From the NCBI GenBank assembly GCA_017557635.1, contig JAFYYH010000016.1, positions 248,001 through 312,000 of the forward strand: 64,000 nt of DNA, read 5' to 3'. Below, piece after piece: positions 29,088-36,639 of this stretch (position 1 is its first letter; every line of letters starts with the position of its first letter). A model generated the notes under the pieces. The model made no database searches. It saw nothing but the letters and a program-made list of their open reading frames with translations, and had not been told where the DNA came from. The position numbers and the translations under genes are program-made. The DNA comes from Bacteroidaceae bacterium. Its GTDB lineage: Bacteria > Bacteroidota > Bacteroidia > Bacteroidales > Bacteroidaceae.

Positions 29088-31523
29088 TTAGAATGATATG
29101 GCGTAACTGATTGTGGGAAGAATGGGGAACAGTGTAAGCTGACGCAGTTTGCGGTCCTCGATAATCTGATTTCCGTTATAATAGCTGTCAGAGTAAACGT
29201 ATACAAGGAACGGATTGCGGCGGTTGTATGCGTTGTATATGCTCAGGTTCAGTGTTCGGTTTACCCTTTCACTGAATTTGCGGTGCCAGTTGAAACTCAG
29301 ATCCAACCTGTGTGTGGGGTTGAGGCGGAAATTGTTGCGGTTGTCATAATAACCCAGAGTATAGTATGACGGGTACAGTTCATCCTGCTCATCGGCAAGA
29401 GGTTCCGAATCATAATACTGGGTATAGATGGTTCCGCAGTTTCCGGTCTCAAAGAGCCATGTGGCTGACATGTCGAACTTTTCGCTGAATTTGTAGTTGC
29501 AGGTTATGTCCAGCTTGTGACGGCGGTCATACTTTGCGTCGAATACACGTCCGCCGTTCAGGACCATTCCGGGACGGTCAAACTTGCGCTGTGACTTGTT
29601 CCATGTGTATGCCACCCAACCGTTCAGTCTTCCGACCGAGCGCTGTGCCATGAACTCCACGCCGTAACTCCAACCCTGACCGAGCGCAATCTTGTTCTGC
29701 CAGTCGGTGTCGCCCGACAGATAGGTCGAGCCCTCCTTGTACTCCAGCAGGTTGTCCATCTGCTTGTAATAACCCTCAAGGGTGAAATCGGCCAGTCCCT
29801 CGACGCTGTATGCGGCTCCCAATGCCCACTGGTGTGAGTGCTCCGGCTCAATCTTATCGGTAACAGGTACCCAGAGGTCTGTTGGAAGGCTTATCACATT
29901 GTTTGAGAGCAGGTGCACATATTGTGTCATATATGCATAGCCGGTCTTGAGTGAGAGGTCATCGGTAATGAGGAATCGGGCACTCAGTCTTGGCTCCAGA
30001 GAGTTGTAGTAGCGGCCGTTCACGCTGAATCCCGCATATCCGGCACCCAGATTGAATCTTATGATATCTGTCAGTTCAATGTCATCCTCGACATAGATCT
30101 GGTACTCATGCGCAATGACATCCTTTGAACCATATGACTGGTTGAAGTTGTCGTTCTTGACTGAGTCGTTCTCCAGGGTCTGCGTGCTGTTCACGCTCAG
30201 GCTCATGACATCGGGCGTAAACTTGTGGTGTGTGTAACTGCCGCCGAATCTGATTTCCTGCTTGGCCGATGGTGACCAGTGGAAATCACTGCGGAAAGAG
30301 GCATCGTAGATACCTGATTTCATTCTGATTGCAGTGTTGGCATCGGTCTTGTTGACCTTGTCTTTCTCATCGATGGTGATACCCATCCTGTGGCGGTACT
30401 GGGTGTAGTTGGCACTCAGGTCCATAAAGAGCTTGGGATTGAGGACATGGTTCCAGCGAATGGCTGATACGGTGTTTCCCCAGCGCCAGTCAAGTTTTGT
30501 CTTGGATTTGTACTGGCCGCCTGAACTCTTGTAGTTGAAGTAGATGTCATCGTCGCCGCTATACCAGCTTACATACAAACGGTCGCGGTCGCTGAACTTG
30601 TGGTTCAGTTTCACGTTCAGGTCATAGAAGTAGTAACCCATGCTGAAGTCCTCATCAGTGTCGGCAAACTGGAACTGCTTGTTCAGCCAGAGAGCGGAGT
30701 TCAGCATCAGGTCAGAGTATGTACGGCGGGCTGAGATGTTGAATGATGTCTTACCTTTTATAATAGGACCCTCCAGGTTGATCTTGGATGAGATGAATCC
30801 TAATGATACGTTGCCGTGATACTGCTCCATGTCACCGTCCTTCATACGGATATCTACGACTGATGACAGACGTCCGTAGTAGTGGGCGGGGAAACTGCCC
30901 TTGTACAGGGTCACGTTCTTGATGGCATCGGGGTTGAATACCGAGAACATACCGAACATGTGGTTTACGTTGTATACGGGAACACCGTCCAGAAGCAGAA
31001 GGTTCTCGTCGGGGTTGCCTCCGCGTACATAGAGTCCGGCGGTTGCCTCGGTGCCGGCCTGTACACCGGGCAGCAACTGAAGTGCCTTGAGCACATCGGT
31101 CTCACCGAACATGGCGGGAACAGCCTTGATCTGCTCAATGGGAATATCCACGGCACTCATCTGTGAGCCGCGTACGCCCAGAATCTCACGGTTACCGTAG
31201 ATTGTAACCTCGTTTAGTTCGTCAATTGTGGGAACGTCGATATTGATCAAGGTATCCTTGAAGAGTGTGAAGGGTACTACTACGGGCTTGTAGCCTACGT
31301 AACCCGTTCGAATCTCGACGGGACCGTCGGGTAGGGTGATGGAGTAGAATCCGTACTCATTGGTGATTGTTCCGCGACCGCTTTTAAGGTCGAGGATCGT
31401 GGCACCGATCAGTGTCTCCTTGCTAGCCTTGTCGGTAATGTAGCCACTGATAGTGTGCTTGTTTTGGGCTTGCAAACAAAGTACTGACATTAAAGCCAGT
31501 AAGAATGTCGTAGTTCTTTTCAT
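29088..31523 (-). CDS. TonB-dependent outer-membrane receptor
   Basis: 811 residues: signal peptide (about 1-20, ending CLQAQ), a carboxypeptidase-regulatory-like beta-sandwich (ISGYITDKASKETLIGATI), a plug domain (QLLPGVQAGTEATAGLYVRG, then NPDENLLLLDGVPVYN) and a 22-strand-type barrel ending in ISYAISF. It imports an unknown ligand through the outer membrane with TonB energy. It pairs with the DUF4249 lipoprotein, not with a SusD, so it is not a canonical glycan-utilisation pair. Its ATG lies only 14 nt after the T-run of the terminator that ends the upstream tRNA unit, and no clear promoter fits between. Confidence 0.93.
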   Translation of the reverse strand: MKRTTTFLLALMSVLCLQAQNKHTISGYITDKASKETLIGATILDLKSGRGTITNEYGFYSITLPDGPVEIRTGYVGYKPVVVPFTLFKDTLINIDVPTIDELNEVTIYGNREILGVRGSQMSAVDIPIEQIKAVPAMFGETDVLKALQLLPGVQAGTEATAGLYVRGGNPDENLLLLDGVPVYNVNHMFGMFSVFNPDAIKNVTLYKGSFPAHYYGRLSSVVDIRMKDGDMEQYHGNVSLGFISSKINLEGPIIKGKTSFNISARRTYSDLMLNSALWLNKQFQFADTDEDFSMGYYFYDLNVKLNHKFSDRDRLYVSWYSGDDDIYFNYKSSGGQYKSKTKLDWRWGNTVSAIRWNHVLNPKLFMDLSANYTQYRHRMGITIDEKDKVNKTDANTAIRMKSGIYDASFRSDFHWSPSAKQEIRFGGSYTHHKFTPDVMSLSVNSTQTLENDSVKNDNFNQSYGSKDVIAHEYQIYVEDDIELTDIIRFNLGAGYAGFSVNGRYYNSLEPRLSARFLITDDLSLKTGYAYMTQYVHLLSNNVISLPTDLWVPVTDKIEPEHSHQWALGAAYSVEGLADFTLEGYYKQMDNLLEYKEGSTYLSGDTDWQNKIALGQGWSYGVEFMAQRSVGRLNGWVAYTWNKSQRKFDRPGMVLNGGRVFDAKYDRRHKLDITCNYKFSEKFDMSATWLFETGNCGTIYTQYYDSEPLADEQDELYPSYYTLGYYDNRNNFRLNPTHRLDLSFNWHRKFSERVNRTLNLSIYNAYNRRNPFLVYVYSDSYYNGNQIIEDRKLRQLTLFPILPTISYAISF

Positions 31524-31536
31524 TACTTTTATTCAA

Positions 31537-31574
31537 CAAAAAAAGCAACCTGTTCTTAGAAAGACAAGCTGCTT
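31537..31574 (-). terminator. Terminator between the tRNA cluster and the TonB receptor gene
   Basis: On the minus strand AGCAGCTTGT pairs with ACAGGTTGCT (two G-U pairs), followed by seven T. It ends tRNA transcription 14 nt before the TonB receptor ATG; because it sits in the receptor's 5' region it could also affect read-through into that gene. Confidence 0.65.
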
Positions 31575-31591
31575 AGTAATTCATAATTTGG

Positions 31592-31664
<73 letters not shown>

Positions 31665-31813
31665 AGAAAAAAACCTTCGGCTTTTTTCTGCGGCGAAGGT
31701 CTCCGGCGCCTCGGCATAGTGAAAACAAGCTTTCCCTCTGCTCTCGGCTTGTGCGACCATTGCCTAACTACAATAGGGTAGTTAGAAAAAAACCTCAGAT
31801 TGTCAAAGTTCCT
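31665..31813 (-). other. 149-nt structured spacer inside the tRNA cluster
   Basis: No coding frame is credible. On the minus strand three hairpins follow each other: CTAACTAC/GTAGTTAG (perfect 8 bp), ACAAGC/GCTTGT, and ACCTTCG/CGAAGGT with a T-run. The other spacers in this cluster are only 7 and 30 nt. It may be a small structured RNA or the remnant of a lost tRNA gene. Confidence 0.4.
31667..31700 (-). terminator. Terminator-like hairpin directly before tRNA-Gly copy 1
   Basis: On the minus strand ACCTTCG pairs with CGAAGGT and is followed by seven T, then CT and the first base of tRNA-Gly. An alternative hairpin pairs CCGCAGAAAAAA with TTTTTTCTGCGG and would take in the tRNA 5' end itself. 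It would end the transcript carrying the two tRNA-Leu genes. Confidence 0.6.
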
Positions 31814-31900
31814 TGGTGAAGAGAATGAGACTCGAACTCACACGACATAACTGTCACTACCCCCTCAAAGTAGCGCGTCTACCAATTCCGCCATCTCTCC
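31814..31900 (-). tRNA. tRNA-Leu(GAG)
   Basis: Class II tRNA with acceptor GGAGAGA/TCTCTTC, D arm containing GGCGGAATTGGTAGACGC, anticodon stem CTACT/GGTAG around TTGAGGG (anticodon GAG), a long variable arm and T arm GTGAG-TTCGAGT-CTCAT. The discriminator A and an encoded CCA are included; it is the only one of the four tRNAs here with an encoded CCA. Confidence 0.95.
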
Positions 31901-31907
31901 AGAGAAG

Positions 31908-31989
31908 TGCCCAGAACAGGACTCGAACCTGCACACCTCGCGGCACACGCACCTGAAACGTGCGCGTCTACCAATTCCGCCACCTGGGC
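31908..31989 (-). tRNA. tRNA-Leu(CAG)
   Basis: 82-nt class II tRNA: acceptor GCCCAGG/TCTGGGC, anticodon stem CACGT/GCGTG around TTCAGGT (anticodon CAG), long variable arm and T arm GTGCAGG-TTCGAGT-CCTGT. The discriminator is A and is followed by CTT, so CCA must be added after transcription. It lies 7 nt before tRNA-Leu(GAG) in the same transcript. Confidence 0.95.
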
Positions 31990-32019
31990 ATTTCTAAATA
32001 AATCAAAGATCTACTTTTG

Positions 32020-32092
<73 letters not shown>

Positions 32093-32115
32093 AGGTGCTT
32101 TTTGTTTAAGCGGTG

Positions 32116-32146
32116 CAAAGGTAAGAGTTTTGGGTTTATCTGCCAA
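32116..32146 (-). promoter_or_regulatory. Promoter of the tRNA cluster
   Basis: On the minus strand TTG (32146-32144) and TACCTTTG (32123-32116) are separated by 20 nt, a good Bacteroidota promoter. Transcription would start about 15-20 nt before tRNA-Gly copy 2. Confidence 0.75.
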
Positions 32147-32184
32147 AAGCAAATGCAACTTTTTTATCCGCTATTTGCACTTTT

Positions 32185-33489
32185 TTATTTTGCCATCAAG
32201 GCGTCAATGTGCTTTTGGGCAGTACTGCATACCTCTTGGGCGTTCATAGTAAGGCAATTGCGGTTTTCTACGACAATATTGCCATTTACGATGACAGTAT
32301 CCACATCCGATGCATGTGCGCTGTAAACCAACTCTGAAATAAGGTTGGTATGAGGATACAGATGGGCTTTTTCCATATCGACAAGCAGTACGTCGGCATA
32401 AGCATCGGCCGCCAAAACACCAAGTTCTCCTTCACGTCCTATGGCCTTGGCGCCGTTGACCGTCGCCATCTGCAATGCGGTGTATGCCGGAATGGCGCAG
32501 GGATCAAGAGTGCTCACTTTCTGAAGCAGAGAGGCGGTACGCATTTCGTCCCACATGTCCAGGTCATTGTTTGATGATGCACCGTCTGTACCTATGGAGA
32601 CGTTTATGCCGGCATCAAGCATCTTCTTAACGGGGGCAATGCCGGAGGCGAGTTTCATATTGCTCTGCGGGTTGTGGGCTACCGATACTCCGTTCCTTGC
32701 CAGGATCTCAATGTCATGGTCTGACATTACCACGCAGTGTGCGGCAAGTGTCTTGGTGGTGAACAGGCCTTTCTTCTCAAAATACTCGGTAGGACTCATT
32801 CCGTACTGCGTCATGCTGTTATCATGCTCAGTCTGAGTCTCGGCCAGATGAACGTGGCTTCCAACACCAAGTTCCTTGGAAAGGCTGATGGAGCGCTGCA
32901 GATGCTCGCCGGACAGGGTATATATTGCGTGCGGACCCATCCACATTGAAACCAGGCGGCTGGATGAGAACCTCTTCTGAACCTGTTTCCAGTCATTCTC
33001 AAAATGATCCATCCTGAAGTCCATGGGGCAGGGACTTACCAGAGCACGTATGCCTGCAGTCTCGGCAGCCTCGGCCACAGCCTCCTCGTACGGGTACATA
33101 TCTACAAAGGTGGTGGTGCCTCCCATAAGCATCTCGAGGATGCCCAGTCTGGCTCCGTCAAACACCTCCTGATATCCCATCTTGCCTTCAATAGGCCAGA
33201 TATGCTGTTCGAGCCATTCCATCAGAGGCACATCGTCCGATATGCCGCGCAGCAACGCCATAGCCACATGCGTGTGGGTGTTTATGAGTCCCGGCATAAC
33301 AATCTTGCCGGTAGCGTCAATCTGTTTTGCATCGGGGTGCCTGGCTGCAAACTCAGATGCGTCTTTTATATCCGAACTGACAAAGGAAATCTTCTCTCCC
33401 TCGATTCCTACGTATCCTTTAAAATACAGATTATCGCCCTCTGAGGCAGTCATGGGCACTATTATGCCGTCGTTTATGAGAATGTTCAT
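32185..33489 (-). CDS. mtaD: Amidohydrolase, probably S-adenosylhomocysteine/methylthioadenosine deaminase
   Basis: 434 residues with the amidohydrolase metal and active-site motifs: PGLINTHTHVAMALLRG, HVHLAETQTEHD, the zinc-ligand His in AHCVVMSDHDI, HNPQSNMKLASGIAP and the Asp in GTDGASSNND. The ALLRGISDDVPLMEWLEQHIWP stretch is characteristic of the MtaD/SAH-deaminase group, which deaminates 5'-methylthioadenosine or S-adenosylhomocysteine in purine/methionine salvage. Other aminohydrolases of the TRZ/ATZ type share this layout, so substrate is inferred. The gene is monocistronic, with a TACATTTG -7 box at 33511-33518 on the minus strand. Confidence 0.85.
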   Translation of the reverse strand: MNILINDGIIVPMTASEGDNLYFKGYVGIEGEKISFVSSDIKDASEFAARHPDAKQIDATGKIVMPGLINTHTHVAMALLRGISDDVPLMEWLEQHIWPIEGKMGYQEVFDGARLGILEMLMGGTTTFVDMYPYEEAVAEAAETAGIRALVSPCPMDFRMDHFENDWKQVQKRFSSSRLVSMWMGPHAIYTLSGEHLQRSISLSKELGVGSHVHLAETQTEHDNSMTQYGMSPTEYFEKKGLFTTKTLAAHCVVMSDHDIEILARNGVSVAHNPQSNMKLASGIAPVKKMLDAGINVSIGTDGASSNNDLDMWDEMRTASLLQKVSTLDPCAIPAYTALQMATVNGAKAIGREGELGVLAADAYADVLLVDMEKAHLYPHTNLISELVYSAHASDVDTVIVNGNIVVENRNCLTMNAQEVCSTAQKHIDALMAK

Positions 33490-33510
33490 AGGTCAAATCA
33501 ATTGTACGTG

Positions 33511-33518
33511 CAAATGTA
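33511..33518 (-). promoter_or_regulatory. -7 element of the amidohydrolase promoter
   Basis: The minus-strand sequence TACATTTG matches TAnnTTTG and lies 22 nt before the ATG at 33489. No clear TTG is seen at the -33 position. Confidence 0.5.
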
Positions 33519-33646
33519 GTAAATAGCTTTCAAGAGCCGAAATTTTGTTCAAAATCGTTCAAAAGTGCGTTTTTACATTTTTAAACATTTGTTTGAAGCG
33601 ACGAATAATTTTAATCAAATTATGCAAGTCCACCTATTTTCCAACA

Positions 33647-33675
33647 TTGTTGACTGAAATACATTTTTATCTTTG
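33647..33675 (+). promoter_or_regulatory. Promoter of the fimbrillin-like gene
   Basis: TTG at 33647-33649 and TATCTTTG at 33668-33675 are separated by 18 nt. Transcription would begin about 20 nt before the ATG at 33701. Confidence 0.65.
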
Positions 33676-33700
33676 GTTCGGTAATCAACCCGAAAACGAA

Positions 33701-34822
33701 ATGAGACGTTCCGACCTAACATCTATTGTTATAGCAACTGCAGCGTTGCTGTTGTCTTCTTGTGCCAGAGAGGATAGGTTCACTGTTGTTTCTTATGATC
33801 AGGAAACCAATACCGTATTTAATATATCGGTTGCGCGTAATACTAAGACTAAAACCAAGTCTTTGACTAAAACTACAAAGTCAGAGTTTGTCGGCCTAAC
33901 CGAGATAGATACAAAGAATATAACTGATTACACCGCCGAGAAGAATCATGCATATCTGGATGCAGGAATTGCTTTCGGTCTGGTGGGAGTTGACAATGAG
34001 GATAACACTATTCTTGTTGACAACAATCCGGTTTATGAGACAGAAGGCGTCAGAACTGCCAATCTGGTTACGTCCAGCCTTTCAAGCGGTTCTATGAGAG
34101 TCGGTGCGTATTATCCTTATGTAAGTAGCGTGAGTTATCACAAAGATGGCTCATACGCCATATCTTTCACACCCAATGATATTAAGAAAGGCCCGTTGGC
34201 CTCAAATACTGTTGACATGAGATGTGACCAGAATCACGAAATGGTCAATTTACAATTTCATCACATCTCCAACAGTGTTGGTTTTAAAGTTTGCGACATT
34301 ACCGATGACGAGCAGCTTAAGGGCTTGATGCATGTCCGTAAGATAGTGCTCCACGGAATGCCTGCTGAAGGTTTGTTTATGGTAGACGGCGAGAACAGCC
34401 GTTGGGTTCCGAATGCCAAGCGCCAGAACATCGTTTTCTATGAAGGCAACGATCTGGTAAAATGCGGTGTCGAGAATGCCGATTTCGTGGGAGGAGCAAA
34501 ACTTTCCGTAGAGAGGGATAATTGCAACCACATCTATGTGGTACCCGAGGAGTTGAAGGACGGAAAGCATTTTGTAGAAGTGACTTTTGACGTTGATCCG
34601 TTTGAATATGAGGGGACCAGGTATCGTGGTGCAAAGAACCAGTCTCAGATAATCCAGTTGTCAGGCGTGCTTCCGAATGACGAGATGGAACTGGGACTCC
34701 AGTATACCTTCGTTCTTGGTCTGAATATTTACACGGTTTACAGACCTATTGAATTTACTGCTTCGGTTGATGACTGGGAGGTTAAGTTCAATGGCCGTGT
34801 ACTTGATTATGATAATGAATAA
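33701..34822 (+). CDS. Fimbrillin-like (Mfa1/FimA-type) lipoprotein
   Basis: 373 residues with a lipoprotein signal (TAALLLSSC, acylated Cys about residue 21). The body is beta-rich and ends with NDEMELGLQYTFVLGLN, then IYTVYRPIEFTASVDDWEV, the pattern of the C-terminal domain of Bacteroidales fimbrillins, in which a last strand (here near VDDWEVKF) can be donated to the next subunit. The N-terminal domain is shorter than in major pilins. It may be a surface fimbrial subunit or anchor; no accessory fimbrial genes follow. The ATG at 33701 starts the lipoprotein signal. The next gene overlaps its stop by 8 nt. Confidence 0.75.
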   Translation: MRRSDLTSIVIATAALLLSSCAREDRFTVVSYDQETNTVFNISVARNTKTKTKSLTKTTKSEFVGLTEIDTKNITDYTAEKNHAYLDAGIAFGLVGVDNEDNTILVDNNPVYETEGVRTANLVTSSLSSGSMRVGAYYPYVSSVSYHKDGSYAISFTPNDIKKGPLASNTVDMRCDQNHEMVNLQFHHISNSVGFKVCDITDDEQLKGLMHVRKIVLHGMPAEGLFMVDGENSRWVPNAKRQNIVFYEGNDLVKCGVENADFVGGAKLSVERDNCNHIYVVPEELKDGKHFVEVTFDVDPFEYEGTRYRGAKNQSQIIQLSGVLPNDEMELGLQYTFVLGLNIYTVYRPIEFTASVDDWEVKFNGRVLDYDNE

Positions 34823-35315
34823 ACGCAATAGAAAGAGACTGATAATTGATCTAAGGACAGAAACAGAAATGACTATGAGAAAGATTTGGAATTATGTACA
34901 GGGGCTGAGGTTTATGTACTGGAAGAGGAGGATAGAAGGAAACTGGTATTTCTCAGATGTGGTATATTACCGTGATGCCAAGAGAATCCAGAAGAACACT
35001 ACAGTCAACAAGCGTAAATGGAATCTGGTGATCAGTCCCAATTCCTACGTCATGTACGGTGACGCTCCGTTGACCGTGGCAAACATGGTTACTATGGAAG
35101 GACATTACTCGCTTCGTCCGGACGGAAGCCTTACATTCTGTGAGGAGAGTGACGGCGGTGAGACCATAGTAAAGAAGGCAAGACTCTGTAAGTTGAGCGA
35201 CAAGGAACTTGTTTACAGTTTCGACCGTGACCAGTTCGAGAACCTCAATTACATGAACGAGCAGAAACAGACCGCAATGGCGGACAAGGTTTACTATTCT
35301 TTCTTCAGACTATAA
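34815..35315 (+). CDS. Conserved-looking hypothetical protein, lipocalin-like beta domain
   Basis: 166 residues from the ATG at 34815, which overlaps the fimbrillin-like stop codon (ATGAATAA); an ATG at 34869 is an alternative giving 148 residues. A basic N-terminus is followed by a beta-strand-rich part with EGNWYFSDVVYY, WNLVISPNSYVMYGD and GHYSLRPDGSLTFCEE, a run resembling small lipocalin-like domains of Bacteroidota. There is no signal peptide. The family is not recognised. It is co-transcribed with the fimbrillin-like gene and followed by a strong terminator. Confidence 0.6.
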   Translation: MNKRNRKRLIIDLRTETEMTMRKIWNYVQGLRFMYWKRRIEGNWYFSDVVYYRDAKRIQKNTTVNKRKWNLVISPNSYVMYGDAPLTVANMVTMEGHYSLRPDGSLTFCEESDGGETIVKKARLCKLSDKELVYSFDRDQFENLNYMNEQKQTAMADKVYYSFFRL

Positions 35316-35367
35316 ATAATTAGGTTGAGGGATTCCAAACGGGAATCCAAGTTGGCTAAGAAAGAGA

Positions 35368-35400
35368 AACGCGCCCCGATTGGGGGCGCGTTCTGTTTTT
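35368..35400 (+). terminator. Strong intrinsic terminator after the fimbrillin operon
   Basis: AACGCGCCCC (35368-35377) pairs perfectly with GGGGCGCGTT (35383-35392), followed by CTGTTTTT. It lies between two convergent units. Confidence 0.9.
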
Positions 35401-35418
35401 GATTATGTGCTGTAGAAC

Positions 35419-36525
35419 TTACTTGATGTTCTTGCGCTCAATCATCCAACCGGCCATCTTGCTGACTCCGGGCTCATTGCCGGTGAACATTGTGCTTGCC
35501 TCCTTGTCGCCCTTGAGCCACCATTTGAGCCATGCACCTGCTACCTTTGCGTAGTCACCGCCGTTGGGCTGCATGTAAGTACCGCCGTGGCCGATGCCGT
35601 CAAGGCTTACAAGACATGCGGGCATTGAACCTGACATGCGCTTGAAGTCATCGTTACCGTTCTCCCATGCGATATCGGTTGAACCGCCGAGGATCCAGAT
35701 AACTGATTTCTGCTTCATCTTGGCAAGGCTGGCCTTATCCTCACTCTCTTCACTGCCGAAGAAACCGCTGTTCATAACCAGAATGGTCTTGATACGAGCG
35801 TCGTCCAGCATGTGGAGAGCCTGCAGACCGCCGCATGACATACCTGCTGCTGCGATGTTGTCAATGTCAAGCTTGCCGTAGTAGGGGCTGTTCTTGTCGG
35901 CGTTCTGAGCGATAGCCCATTCCAGAGCCTGCTTCAGGCCTTCGGGGTCACCCATGGACATTCCGCCGCCCATGCCGCCACCACCGGGCATTCCACCGCC
36001 CATCTGAGGCATACCGCCTCCCATGCCTCCCATACGGGGCATTCCGCCACCCTGGCCACCACCTTGGGGTGCACCCTGGGGACGCTGACCACCCATACCG
36101 CCGGGCATTCCGCCGCCCATGGGCATACCACCGCCCATACCGCCGGGCATACCGCCACCCATACGGGGAACATCACCGGTCTGACCGGGACGCGGAGCCT
36201 CCTGCTGCTGGTAGTTGCTGGGGCCGATAGCTACGATAAGGAAGCCCTGTGAAGCAACCTCATTAAGGAAATTGATGTGGCCGCTGGGTGAGTTTGCGCA
36301 ACCTCCGTTACCCCATACTACAACGGGAAGCGGATTCTTCTTGTCAAACTTGCTCAGATCCTGCGGACGGAAAATGGTGTGTGTGGTGAGGGATGCCTCT
36401 TCCATCATGATGGCTTTGTAGGGGCCTGAACCTCCCTCTTCAACGATTCTTGAATTCTGTGCCTGCATAGGCATCGCAACCAGGGCCATAATGGCTGAAG
36501 CTGCAAATAATAAATCCTTTCTCAT
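35419..36525 (-). CDS. Secreted alpha/beta hydrolase with a 72-residue Gly/Met-rich insertion
   Basis: 368 residues: signal peptide (about 1-23, ending PMQAQ), then an alpha/beta hydrolase fold with VVVWGNGGCANSP, the nucleophile GMSCGG (Ser230), an Asp in GGSTDIAWENGND and a C-terminal His in LDGIGHGGTY. Between strand FLIVAIGPSNY and helix DPEGLKQALEWAI, residues about 121-192 are a low-complexity tract of Gly, Met and Pro. The core resembles chlorophyllase/PET-hydrolase-like or acetyl-xylan esterase-like enzymes; substrate unknown. The ATG at 36525 starts the signal peptide. It is divergent from the OPT transporter. Confidence 0.8.
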   Translation of the reverse strand: MRKDLLFAASAIMALVAMPMQAQNSRIVEEGGSGPYKAIMMEEASLTTHTIFRPQDLSKFDKKNPLPVVVWGNGGCANSPSGHINFLNEVASQGFLIVAIGPSNYQQQEAPRPGQTGDVPRMGGGMPGGMGGGMPMGGGMPGGMGGQRPQGAPQGGGQGGGMPRMGGMGGGMPQMGGGMPGGGGMGGGMSMGDPEGLKQALEWAIAQNADKNSPYYGKLDIDNIAAAGMSCGGLQALHMLDDARIKTILVMNSGFFGSEESEDKASLAKMKQKSVIWILGGSTDIAWENGNDDFKRMSGSMPACLVSLDGIGHGGTYMQPNGGDYAKVAGAWLKWWLKGDKEASTMFTGNEPGVSKMAGWMIERKNIK

Positions 36526-36561
36526 ATAAATGATAGTTAGTAAATGTGGTTTTTTGTGACC

Positions 36562-36569
36562 CAAATGTA
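36562..36569 (-). promoter_or_regulatory. -7 element of the Gly/Met-rich hydrolase promoter
   Basis: The minus-strand sequence TACATTTG matches TAnnTTTG, 37 nt before the ATG at 36525. No clear -33 TTG is present. Confidence 0.5.
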
Positions 36570-36639
36570 ATGTTTTTTTTTCGATTATTATCTATATTCG
36601 CAATGCCATTTTCTAACAGTCAAATTCAATAATCAAATA

